A DNA stretch of 64,000 bases from DTU019 sp050949825 (lineage in GTDB: Bacteria > Bacillota > Syntrophomonadia > Syntrophomonadales > Syntrophomonadaceae), in the NCBI GenBank assembly GCA_050949825.1, contig JBMNGL010000019.1, positions 29,236-93,235 of the forward strand, in the 5' to 3' direction. The notes under the pieces are model-generated. The model was not told where the DNA came from and did not search any database. It saw only the letters and a list, made by a program, of their open reading frames with translations. Position numbers and translations under genes: made by a program. This document shows positions 17,706 to 29,300 of this stretch, piece by piece (within the stretch, counting starts at the first letter, position 1; each line of letters starts with the position of its first letter).

Positions 17706-17714
17706 TGGTATACT
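17706..17714 (+). promoter_or_regulatory. extended -10 promoter of the MFS gene
   Basis: TGG immediately followed by TATACT (17709-17714) forms an extended -10 element about 35 bp before the start codon. No good -35 box is seen. The ribosome site AAAGGA (17734-17739) lies ten bases before the GTG start. Confidence 0.45.
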
Positions 17715-17749
17715 GATGAGGGATCAGAAATTTAAAGGAATGATAGACT

Positions 17750-18943
17750 GTGGAGAAGACTGGCTCAAGCAAGCACCTGGTGTTGCTGTTTTTTTCGATA
17801 TTTTTGGTGGGAATGGGCTTTAGCATAATAATGCCGGTTCTACCCTACTATGCAGAATCAATGGGGGCTAACGCCTTTCAACTGGGTATGCTGATTACGG
17901 TTTATGCCATCTGTCAGTTTATCTTTGCTCCTATCTGGGGGGCTTATTCCGACCGAATCGGGCGGAAACCTGTGCTATTAATCGGAATTATGGGTTTCGC
18001 GGTTACGTTTATCTTGTTCGGCTATGCAACCCAATTGTGGATGTTATACTTGATACGGATTGCCGGAGGCATGCTTTCCTGCGCCACCATGCCCACCGCC
18101 ATGGCATATGTGGGTGATTCCACCAGCCTGGAAAAGCGAGGCGCGGCGATGGGTATGGTAGGTGCGGCCATGGGAATGGGCATGATCTTTGGCCCTGCTA
18201 TCGGCGGGGTATTATCCGGTATATCGCTGGCCTTTCCTTTTCTGTTTGCGGGAATATTGGCTCTGGCCAATGCTGCCTCGGTCTGGCTTTGGGTGCCCGA
18301 ATCCCTGGCTGCTGATCAACGGGTTACGCGCAAAGTAGAACGGGCTTCGCTCCTGGAAGGTTTGCACAGCCCTTTTGTCGTGCTCTTTTTGGTCATTCTA
18401 TTTGCCAGTATTGGAGAATCCATACATCATGGCACCTTTGCCCTGTTTACGGAGGCCAAATTATCTTTTACAGCACGAGATATTGGTTGGGCTTTTACCG
18501 TTGCCGGGGTGGTTTCGGTTCTAGTACAGGGACTGCTGGTAGGTAGAATGATCAACCATTGGGGAGAGGAGAAAACTGCATCAACCGGAATCATGCTGAT
18601 GGGTTTGAGTTTCGCGCTCTTTATATTTACCTTTAATATTCCCAGTTCTATTGCATTCATGGCGGTATTTTCCGCCGGTGTCGGTTTGATACGCCCTTCT
18701 ATCTCCGCAGCGGTATCCAAGCGCACCCTGGGTGCACAGGGTTCAGCCATGGGTATACTGCAGGGATATGACAGCCTGGGACGTTCCATCGGCCCGGCTC
18801 TGGGAGGTTTCATGCTTGATCAAGGCCTAAATCTTGGCTATTATACCGCCATAATGGTTACGCTGATAGCCCTGGGGGTCTTGCTTATAGGCACCCGCCT
18901 TATGGAAAAGCGCAATTCGCCAGCCGGGGAGCGATTAGCTTAA
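17750..18943 (+). CDS. MFS drug-type efflux transporter
   Basis: This 397-residue transporter has 12 predicted membrane helices. The major facilitator motif A is at residues 64-73 (GAYSDRIGRKP). A glycine-rich helix-five region (MGMVGAAMGMGMIFGPAIGG) carries the antiporter motif C of the DHA1 drug/proton antiporter group (TetA/Bmr-like). It probably exports small hydrophobic compounds using the proton gradient; the substrate cannot be predicted. The start is GTG. It is a single-gene unit, transcribed away from the antiporter gene, with no local regulator next to it. Confidence 0.88.
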   Translation: MEKTGSSKHLVLLFFSIFLVGMGFSIIMPVLPYYAESMGANAFQLGMLITVYAICQFIFAPIWGAYSDRIGRKPVLLIGIMGFAVTFILFGYATQLWMLYLIRIAGGMLSCATMPTAMAYVGDSTSLEKRGAAMGMVGAAMGMGMIFGPAIGGVLSGISLAFPFLFAGILALANAASVWLWVPESLAADQRVTRKVERASLLEGLHSPFVVLFLVILFASIGESIHHGTFALFTEAKLSFTARDIGWAFTVAGVVSVLVQGLLVGRMINHWGEEKTASTGIMLMGLSFALFIFTFNIPSSIAFMAVFSAGVGLIRPSISAAVSKRTLGAQGSAMGILQGYDSLGRSIGPALGGFMLDQGLNLGYYTAIMVTLIALGVLLIGTRLMEKRNSPAGERLA

Positions 18944-19564
18944 ATGGTATAGGCTCCCTGCGGTGCGCAGAACAAGTGTATTAATGTGTTTTTACCTCGA
19001 TTGTCGTCAGGTTTTGGAAGGAACACAATTCTACTCACATCTAAAGAGATATCAAATATGACACAGGTCACGGGTCCCCGTGGGGAATGAACATAATTCG
19101 ATACAACATCCCCCAATCATGATTTTCCTCCCGATATCCATATTTTTTCAATCCCTTTTATCCGCCACTGTATAACATCCCAGCGCAAAGCCTAAAATCA
19201 TTTCGTTCATTGATTCTACTGCTAAAAGTTATAATTATGGGACACAGATTAACGCTGAGGCCTACTATTGTCATCCTGAGCGCAGCTAAGGATCTTACCC
19301 GGGGTTGTTCGCTGCGCGAAAGATCCTTCGGGCGCAGCCCTTAAGGCATGAAAAAAACGGGGGGCTTTCATAACAATGACAGGGAATAGTAATCAAATAA
19401 GGGTTTTTGCAGCGGAGTCATCATTACATCAAGCAAACATCCTTGGCTATCATATGAAGGCAAGTTCATATCCAGTTGTCATGGTCAAGCGGATCGCAGT
19501 TGATAATTATTGATATTAGTTGTTTTTTGATTGACCGGCAGAATATAATAGAACTGGAGGTGAT
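18944..19564. other. 621-bp intergenic region
   Basis: No open frame here looks like a gene. It contains a small palindrome CACGGGTCCCCGTG (about 19068-19081) and the second copy of the dispersed TTGTCATCCTGAGCGCAGC element (19268-19386). It ends with the ribosome site GGAGGTGAT of the next gene. Confidence 0.6.
19268..19386. repeat. dispersed intergenic element, copy 2
   Basis: TTGTCATCCTGAGCGCAGCT continues to AAGGATCTTACCCGGGGTTG, then AGATCCTTCGGGCGCAGCCC, and after a short gap GGGGGCTTTCATAACAATGA. The blocks are in the same order as at 7441-7720, but the tandem amplified units are missing. This suggests the compact, ancestral form of the element. Confidence 0.7.
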
Positions 19565-20317
19565 ATGATGCCCGATGATAATAAGTTGATAACCGCCCAG
19601 GCTCTGGCCGAATCCCTGGATCTTTCAGTAGAAACCATTTGGAGATACACCAGAGAAAACAAAATACCCTGCGTTGAATTGGGTAGCAGGCAATACCGCT
19701 ACAAGCTGGCTGATGTAATCCAGGCCCTGGCCGGTCCGACGGTCGAGGAAAAGGTGTTTCCATACGAAATCGAACCAGCTAAAAAGCTCACTTATCAGGA
19801 CTATCTGCTGCTGCCGGAGGAGCCCGGCTATCGCTACGAGATTTTGCAGGGCGAACTGCTCAAAGAACCATCGCCCAGTGTTTTGCACCAGCGAGTGTCC
19901 CGTCGGCTGCAAAGGATCCTGGAAGATTACTTTGAGAAAAATGATCCTGAGGGAGAAACCTTTGATGCACCGCTGGATGTGACCTTTCACGATGTCACGG
20001 TAGTGCAGCCGGACCTGTTCTATGTGGCCGGGGAACAAAAACAGATTATACAAGATGCCCGGATTGACGGCCCGCCTGCATTGGTGGTTGAAATTCTCTC
20101 TGCCTTTAGCGGCCGGAAAGACCGGGTGCAAAAAATGCGCATTTATCAAGAAGCGCAGGTGCAGCACTATTGGCTGGTCAACCCGCTAGAAAGAACCCTC
20201 GAATGTTTTGCACTGCGTGATGGCCTGTACGCGCTGGCAGCGGCCGGAATGGACGATGATACCGTAGAACATCCCGTTTTTGCAGGGCTGTCCATCCCAC
20301 TAAATGCATTATGGTAG
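19565..20317 (+). CDS. Uma2-family (DUF820) nuclease-fold protein with N-terminal helix-turn-helix
   Basis: This 250-residue protein has two domains. Residues 8-60 are an excisionase/MerR-like helix-turn-helix (ITAQALAESLDLSVETIWRY, then RYKLADVIQAL). Residues 75-250 are a Uma2 domain of the PD-(D/E)xK fold, with Asp150 in VVQPDLFYV, Glu176 in VVEILSAFSG and a conserved Lys near residue 190. YWLVNPLERTLECF is a typical later strand. Uma2 proteins are often abundant in multicellular or mobile-DNA-rich genomes; nuclease activity is assumed from fold only. The fusion to a DNA-binding domain is notable. GGAGGTGAT precedes two adjacent ATG codons. Confidence 0.82.
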   Translation: MMPDDNKLITAQALAESLDLSVETIWRYTRENKIPCVELGSRQYRYKLADVIQALAGPTVEEKVFPYEIEPAKKLTYQDYLLLPEEPGYRYEILQGELLKEPSPSVLHQRVSRRLQRILEDYFEKNDPEGETFDAPLDVTFHDVTVVQPDLFYVAGEQKQIIQDARIDGPPALVVEILSAFSGRKDRVQKMRIYQEAQVQHYWLVNPLERTLECFALRDGLYALAAAGMDDDTVEHPVFAGLSIPLNALW

Positions 20318-20321
20318 AATG

Positions 20322-20352
20322 AGTCCGGGGACTGTGAACTGAACCCCGGACT
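20322..20352. terminator. bidirectional terminator-like hairpin between convergent genes
   Basis: AGTCCGGGG (20322-20330) pairs perfectly with CCCCGGACT (20344-20352), leaving a 13-base loop. It sits between the stops of the Uma2 gene and the giant gene and touches the latter's stop codon. T-runs are weak on both sides, so it may act as an RNA end more than as a true intrinsic terminator. Confidence 0.55.
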
Positions 20353-23300
20353 TATTCCAGCAAGTCATCGTCCACCAGCAGAACCTTATTGTAGATCTCC
20401 ACATAACGTTGTATTATGGCAGATATCTCCGCTCTGGTTGCCAAGGCGGCTGGATCGATATTATGATCGTCCTTTCCTTTTATCAATCCAAGTGCAACAG
20501 CCCATTTCATGGCATCGACCGCGTATTCTGAAACCTGGCCGGCATCCTTGAAACCACTCAGGTCGCTGAAAGCGCCGATATCTTTACCTTTGCCCTTGGT
20601 ATAGCGGTATAGTATTGCAACTAACTGTTCACGGGTAATGGGGTCATTGGTGCCGAACAGGTTATTACCATATCCTTCGATTATCCCCATTTCCTCTGCC
20701 CAGATGACTGCATCGCTGTACCAGGCCCCATATTCCGCATCCACAAAGCTGGCAGCGCCGGCAGTAGCCGGGCTACCCTCCAGGCGGTAGAGGATTACAG
20801 CCAGCATAGCCCTGGTAGTCATGCCGTGAGGATCAAACAGGTCTTCGCTGACACCTGCCATGATTTTCAATGCATGCATGTAAGCAATTGCCGAGAAATA
20901 CCAGTCAGCCGCTTTTACATCCTTGAATCTCCACTCTAAAAGCGGGTATTTCTTGCCATCGATTGTAGTATACGGGCCATTGTAAGGTATTATGGTGTAT
21001 TTTTCATTGAGCACAGCATATGCCGTCAGGGTATCTGTTTCGAAGCTCACCATGCCTTCTGTGACGATTGCATTGATCGATTTCAATTTGCCATTTTGGC
21101 AATATACGATGGTCAAAGTTTTGCCTTCATACTCCTTGCCTACCGGTATGCTGACCATAACCTTGCCTTTGAATTCTTCCGTCAGTGAAATATTGTAATT
21201 GACAATTGCCTGTCCCGTTTTCAGCAATTCTCTGATATTTTGGCAGGTCTGACAGGTATCATCGCTATGTTCAGTCGCGGTGGTGACAAGTAGTTTAGCT
21301 GCATTGTCAATGCCCTGACCTGAAACTGTCACACCCGTGTTGGGATCGGTAATAATAACGGGCTTTTTGATGCCACCGCCACCGCCGCCGCCGCCTTCGT
21401 CGGGCTTGCCGGGTTTGTACCAATTGGCCAGGTTGACATTGCCATATGTGGATGCGGCAGTAGCTGCACCGGGTACAATTACATCAAGGGGATTTCCCGC
21501 AGATTCACCTATGTTACCATAAGCGTTGATACTGAGGTTTTTGACATAAATATTTCTTCCGCTACCGTTGTCTATCACACCGCCGGCAGCAAGTATGTCT
21601 GCCGTACCACTGGTATTGATGCGGTTGATTTTGAGCCCTCCGGATTTGTTATCCAGGTAGAGGCTGTTGGCATTTACAGTTATTTCATCCGTATCACTGA
21701 CCAGTCGTCCATCTGTTGTGCCAACACTGCCTTTCGCATTAAGTATCAGTTCGTCGGCAATGATGTTGTTGTTATTTCCTCCGCCTGCCGCAGTGCCGGC
21801 AGTTATATTACCTGCCGAGTCAATGTTTACGGTGTCACCTATCACGGTATCAACAACCAGGCTCTTCTGATTTTTGATATAAACATTGTTGGCTGTGGCA
21901 GATATGCCATTTACATTTGTAACCAGCGGATGGGCTGCAGCTCCGATATCTCCGCCAAGACTGTTAAGTCCAGCGTTATCAGCCATGATGATGGTGCCAA
22001 AGATGCCTGTTATGCCTTGGATGCCGCCGAAAGAGTTGATAAGCACATCTCCGTTCACTGCGACAGGTGCCAGGTGTAGATCAGCTCCGCTTTCAAGATA
22101 CAGGCCGTTCACAGTGGCTCCCTGGCCTGCAGAGATGGTCAGGCCGCCGGAGACGGTAATTCCCAGGGCATGGTCTTCCTGGCCTATAGTACCCCCGTTC
22201 AGCAGATTCAGATTCAAATCGCCTTCGGTGCAGATGCCGGAAGCTGCTGCATCTGCCAGCTTACTTGCCGCTATGTTTTCCAATGCTGCTGCGGTAACTT
22301 CCAGACTGTTACTCTCCGCTGTTTTCGCATCTACCAGATCGATTTGCGCCTGTGCCAGCTGTGCATCGATCTCATCGAGAGCATTCTGAGCATCGTTTTT
22401 AATCTGCGTTAGTTCCGGAATGGTTTCGTTCTCCAGCCGTGAAGCCTGATTTTGCAGGGCAGCAATCTCAGCGTTCTTGTTGTTTAGTTCTGTCTGTTTG
22501 ATGTTTACAATTCCCTGTGCAGCACTGACATCTATCCTCAGGCCGGCAATTATGATATCTTGCGCCGCTATATCAGTCGGGTCGGTAAGAGCCTCCCGGT
22601 CTGCTATGGCCCGGGTCAATGCGCTTTCAGCATTTGTCAATTCATTGTCGGCCATATCCTTTTCGTTCTGGATGATTGCCAATTCAGCGTTGGCGCCGGC
22701 AATACACCCCTGGATTTCCAGCAGTTCCTGCCCTGCAGCGGCTATATTGTTACTGGCTGTATCCAGGGCTTGCTGTGCAGCCTGGCGGCCTAACAATTCA
22801 GGCAGGATGTTGGTCACATAATTCTGCAAAATAACTGCCTGTGCCACTGCCAGGTTGGCCGCACTGCGGGCCTGGACAGCCGCAGTTTTTGCTGCTGCCG
22901 CTGCGGCTATGGAATCTGTCCCGTTGGTCTCGGTTATATCGCCATTTCCGGCGGTCAGGCCGACATCTCCCCCGCCGGTGGATGATATAGTCCCCACCTC
23001 GATCGAGCCTTGCGCCACGATGAATATATTACCATTGCCTGTGGAAATGATGGTGTCAATGATGAGATCTCCTAAAAGCTCGTTGATATTGATTCCGCCA
23101 TTCGCCGCACGGGCAGAAAGTTTTCCGCCGCCATCTGCATCGGTATCAATATCTATCGGGGCATCGACGGTCCCAATATTTCCGTTCCCGGCCGCAAAGG
23201 AAACGCTTGCAGCCTTAACATGCACATTGTTTCCCAGTTTATCACCGGCAGTAATGCCTCCTGTGGAGGTGATTACGGCTGTGCCTCCCGCTGCGATTGC

Positions 23301-26300
23301 GCCGATATTAAGATTGCCTGTCGTGTTGGACAGCGTCAGGTCGGCAACGGTGTTTACATTTACCTGCCCGCTGCTGCTGTCAGCAACCAGGGTAAGGCTG
23401 CCGCTGTCGTTGATATTGATATCTTTTTCAGCAGCGATCTGCATCGTACCGTCGATATCAGTATCGATATATTTCTGCTTGGTTCCAACTGATCCGGATA
23501 CAGAAGTAATCGTTGCTCCGTTGCCAGTGATGATGTTTTCACTTGTTTCACCATCGGCACGGACATCATAGATTGATCCGGGGGCTGTCAATATCACTCT
23601 GCCGGATGTGGATTTGATGACATTCACACCCATATCACCGGTTACTTCTGTTATTTCGATATCTCCAGACGCATTAGCCGTAATCATGGTTGCGGTTTCG
23701 ATATTCAAATCACGCACCGCAGTATAGTCGATAGCAAACTGCATCTCTATTTCGCCGGTGTTGGGATTACGGATCAATACCCAGGTATTGCCTCCGGTTT
23801 GGCCGAACGCCTCATTTTTCTTATCCTCATCTTCGATATTGGCAATCGTGGTCAGCGGCCAGGATTTCTCCTCTACATTCAGGCCGGTGATGCTGCCCGT
23901 TTCAGCGGTCAGGGATATTTCTTCCCCATAAACATTGGTTTTCCCTTCGACCCCGGCAATATCCGGGCTGGTCAATGCCACATCGCCGTATCTGGAAATG
24001 ACCTCTTCTGACGTAAAGGTTCCTTCCTGCTGGGTCACGATTATATCTCCCAGGTTATAGATGCTGCTGTTCCCGGTGGATTTGCCTATATTCAGGATAA
24101 GTATCCTGGGTTGATTGGCGTTCTCGTCCGCTTCCGGATAATCAGCCAGCGCCCAGGCTGCCTGAATCAGGTCCAGTTTTTGTTCTTCCGTTAGGGAATC
24201 CCAGTAGGCATTAAACAGAGTATTTTCTTTCACCCTGCTTTCCATGACATAGACCGGAATCTGGATCAGATCGCCGTTTTCGTCAAACCCGTCAACGTAG
24301 AGTGGGTTCCCATCCTGATCGGTCGCCTGCAGGTATGTGATATTTCCTGCACCGTCATCACTTTCAACAACCGGCTGCTGCGCATCCAGCGCCGCTGCCA
24401 GCAGTACTGTAATCGCAGCTTCTTCTTCACTGAGCCCCAGATCCAGCAGATACTTGATCTCAGCATCGGTCAGCCTGCTATCTGCATCCAATTTATCTTC
24501 GATGCTGGCCCGGTAGCTGTCTACCACATCTGCCCGGTACTGCGCAAGCAGTCCGTCATAGTAAATCTGATACTCGGCCTTTATCTCCTCAACACTTGCA
24601 TTATCTGCCAGGCCGAGTTTTTCTCTGAGTTCAGCCAGGATTTCATCCTTATCTGCTGCCGCCGGTAGCCCCAGTTTCACAGCCAGATCCTCGATTTCCT
24701 GCGGGTCGTCACCGTACAGCACCGTCAGATCGAGTTTCGTTTCCGGACCGGCCACCCCAAGATTTAAACTGCTGACCAGCGCTGCCAGTTCTGCAGTATC
24801 CAGTGCATCCAGTGACGATACCAGGGCCGCAACGGCTGTGTCGTCAATCCCCAGCAGTGATTTTATCTCTGCTCCGCTTAGAATGCCGCTGATAAGTGCC
24901 AGCAACTGTTCTTCGGTGAGTGTGCCATTGCTCAGCTGCGCTGCAATTTCTTCAGCCGTCTGCGCCGGCATAACGATATTTACAGTTTCGTCATCTGCTT
25001 CCAGGGCGTTTACCGCCTCATCATGGTTTCCGCTATTGCCATTTTCATCACGACCATATGTTGGCAAGGTTTGGTCTCCGGAAGCAATACCGGTCTCCTG
25101 TTTAAGATAAATGTTGACTGCATTCTTCACGTTAACGGGCTGGCCCTCTCCTGCTTCGTTAAGCTCTATATTCACTTTGAAGGGTAGATCTGCAGTACCT
25201 ATATCTCCGGCAATGTCAACCCAGGTATCGCCTGCAGCGGCAGTTGAATGTTGGCCAATGGTGAGAATAGAATCCTCATCCTTTATCAGCAGGCTGCCGT
25301 CAGAGGTGGTAATCTGCAAGGTATTGTCCGCGGTGACTTGATCTACGATAACGTCGCCCTCCCCGGATATAATGCCAAGTTTCCCGGTGCTCTTAACGGA
25401 TACCTCATTCATATTGACATCACCTGCGGTAAGAGCGGCGCTAAGATCCCCGCTGACCTCAACGTCATTCATGGTGATATCTCCGCTGCCAACAGTCAGG
25501 TTCATCGTTCCGCCGGTGTTAATCCCCACATTATTCATGGCCACGTCTCCCCCGGCTACAGTCAGATCCAGCAGACCACCGCCAGCAATATCCGTGTCAT
25601 GGAGGTTCACATTGTCTCCTGCTTTTGATGCCACCACATAGGCGCTGGCATCATAGGCTCCGCCGGAAGAAGTCTTTATCAGCCTGAGATTTACTGTGTC
25701 GGTAAGATTCGGCGCGATGGCCAGCGGGTTATCTGCCGTGTAAATGCTGCCGCTGTCTTCTGCTACAATAATTACATTGTCAGATATGATATTTATATTG
25801 CCCTCATTGCCATCATCGGTCAGGACAGTATTGGCACCGGCAAAACTAATATTCACATTTTCCGCTGATACCCGGTTCACCTGTACCTTTGAAATGTTGT
25901 CGTAGCCGGACAGCGTTCTGTTGACCGGCCTGGGAATAAATCCGGTGTTTCCTTTTGAATCGATCCAGGTATTGTCATTGAAGAGGAACGCAATTCTGCC
26001 GTCAGTAAGTTCAAGGATGCGGAGCAGCAGCTCTCCAGCTGCGTCATAAATACACATTATTGCTGCACCGTCAAATTCCAGATCGGCCTCGTCGGTGGAT
26101 TCGTAAGTATTATCAAGTATCTCTTTCACAAGCATGACCAGGTTGCCGGTGCTGTCCATTGCGAAGTAATCAGTGTGTGCATAAAAACTATTCATCCCCC
26201 CGGCCGAAGCAAAGGTCGTCACGCCGCTCTCATCCGGAGTCGCCATATAAAGGCCGCTCATGACTTCATGCAACATGGTTTGACTGCCCGCTGAGAAGTA

Positions 26301-29300
26301 GGCGATCAAATCCAGGCTTTCCCCGCTCCCCTGGCCCCGGTAGGCGGTATATATTTCCTGATCTTCATTATTGTCCGGGGTATAAAAGGTGTCCTGTTCG
26401 TAGCGGTAGAACTCTCCCTCCGGTGAATACAAAGCGGTAATGTTTTTGTTTTCATCCAGGTAGAAGACGGTGCCCGCTTCAAACATATCTTCATCTTTCA
26501 GCAGCACCCGTACATATTCGCTGATAATCCCATAACCGTTTTTATCCACGGGGATGCTGAACCTGCACGGGTTAGTATAGGTGAGCGTGAAGCCGCCGGG
26601 AACAGGTCTTACAATGTTCAACCCCTCTATATCCCGGTAAATCATGTTGACCTGATAGCCATAATAGGCTGTTGTTTCATCTGCGGTATATTCTCCGTCC
26701 AGGTATTTGCCGGTATACACATCAAACACGCTGTAAAGGATTTCGCCCTTAGCATTTGTCTTGGGAACGCGGAGATCGTAAACGGGTACGCTCTCGGTGT
26801 CATAGTAATAGCCTTCATATGCGTTGTCTCCCACGGTTCTGTAAGCGGTTGCGGCAACCAGCGAGTTGGAATAGAAATAACCCCAAGACTCCAGCATATT
26901 ATGGATATTATCATATGCCTCTTCTCCCGGTCCGCTGCTCATGAAGTATTTGATTTGGTAATCAGCAGGATCCCGATATTGATACTGGATCACCGAGTAA
27001 ACCAATCTGCCGTAAGAATCCGTCATCTGTAACATATGGGGAGAGAAGGAAACGGTCGCATCGCTCATTTCACCGCTGACCTCATTTCCTTCGACGGCTA
27101 TCGGGTAAACACGCCCGTCAGGAGTAACCACTACCGCTCTGTCGATAAGATAGAGGATACCCGCATTGGCATTAGTAACGGCTGCATCATCTACAAAGAG
27201 GTAACCGCCGTTCACCACATGATATCCGCCGTTCAGTGAGGAGGAGACAATATTGCCGTACTCGTCCCTGGTGATGGCGATTTCCCCGGTACCGGACTGG
27301 TCGAGTTCATATACCTTTATCGACGCTGTGTCTGCGCTGAGTACGAAATACCTCCCTAACAGTTCTTCATAGCGGTTCTTTTCATTGCCGCTATATGTTC
27401 CTGCTTCAACCAAATAGGCCTGATGATCAGCGCTATAGACCAGGTTGAAATTGTAAGCTCCGTTTTTGACCGTCAGGCCGTCGACGATGCCTTCCTTTTT
27501 ATTTACAAAGATAGTTCCGGAGCGATTCCCCAAAATTCCTGCAGCAAACTTGGCCCCCAGAGCCTTATCGTATTCCTTGCTGCCGGATGCTGACTCGGTG
27601 GTATTTGTAAGGTCTTCCCCGGTCAACGATGTTTCAAATTTATTTGCTTCCACATCGATTGTTTTATTGATCACAGCTGTTTCAGGCGTTTCTCCTGCTG
27701 CCACAACTTCTGTCAAGCTGACCGAAATCTGTATATCCTTAATAATAGTTATCGTTTCTTCCTTCTGCTCCTCACCTTCACCCACGGTAACCGTTATTTG
27801 TTTGGTGGTAAACCGGGCCGTTACGGTAAAGCTCCAGTCATCGGTAAGCCTGGTTTGCAACTCCGCTTGTATTGCAACTGCAAGGGCTGCCGGCGTACTT
27901 GCTGCCGAGAAAGAGCTCTGGTTATAGCCATTCAGGATATTTTCAGCTTCCTGTTTGGCTTCTTTCAGCAACATTCCCCTTCCCAGTTCTACAACTGCAG
28001 CGTTTAACAGCTCATCCTTCGTATAAATATGTGCTTCAACAAAGATGTACTCTTCACCAGCCAGTTTGAACTCAACCACATGATAGAACGGACGGTCAAC
28101 ATACAACGGCTCCAGAAGATACAGGTAGTTCTCCCCATGCATGCCCAGGAAGACGGGCTGAACTTCTGTTCCGTCCTTAAGGAAGGCATTCTTGTAATAA
28201 ACTTTGGTGCCGTCAGGCAGCGTCCAGCCCAACTCCCCGGGGTCTGTTTCAACATAGATGGTTACGCCGCCGTTTCCAAGGTTTTCCCCGGTTATATCGA
28301 TGCTGACGTCAGTCAGATCACCGTTCTTGTCATAGGTGTATATAACATTGAAATTCTCCTGCTTGAATTGGATAGTAGCTTCGCTTTCCCCTGCCATAAA
28401 GGTGATGGCATCCAAATTGTAAACCCTTCCGTCAAAGGTGATCACGTTGACGATCTGCCCTGTGCCGCGGTCGACCGCCACCATGTCGCCGCTGGGCAGG
28501 TAGTAGTGGGCTATTTTTCGGGTAACCCCGGAATCGGAAGTTATCTCAGAATCACCGACATGGTAATGGGAACCTCTTATGGTGATGGCCCCGTTTATCT
28601 TGAGCATACCGTTGGGCCTGATTTTATAGGCGGTCTCGTTGCCCTGCAGGTCATAGATAATAAGTTCATCAGCCGCACCCGCCAGCAACACCAGGGTGTC
28701 TCTCGTCCCCGGTTGCGAAACATCGATTGATTCATCGAGATTCGCATACCCCTGGTATACTAAAGCATTCGGTGCCTTAATGAGCAGATCTGCTGTACCT
28801 CCGGCTGTGATTTCATCCAGTTTTAGCGCCGGGTTGGCCGGGTAATCTTCAGACTGCAGATAAACTATAACATGAGTAAAGGCTGCATAAATATCTCCCC
28901 GGGCCTCAAGAGCGATATAAGTGGGTCTGGCCGGCATGGTCTTTATAATACCGTCAGTTCCGGGTATTTCAGGGATTTCCAAAATATAAGCTTTGAAGCG
29001 GTTGTCTGCATTGCCAATATTTCCGGCCTGCTCAACTTTAAGCCGGTTTGCCCAGACAGCTGCCGGTTTTCCCTGGCCTTCATCGGCTGCAGTATTTAGA
29101 TCTCCTCCATTCATGGCCACGGTAAGATTTCCGTCACCTACATCAACACTCTTCCCGAAAGTAAGATCGGTTTCATCATGTGATACTACAGTGAGACTTG
29201 GAATCTCGGTATCGAGAACATAGCTGACTCCGTCTCCCAGGTTGAGGGAGGGAGAACCGAGCTGTCCGTTGACCGCAGAAATTTTGCCCAGGATAAGGTC

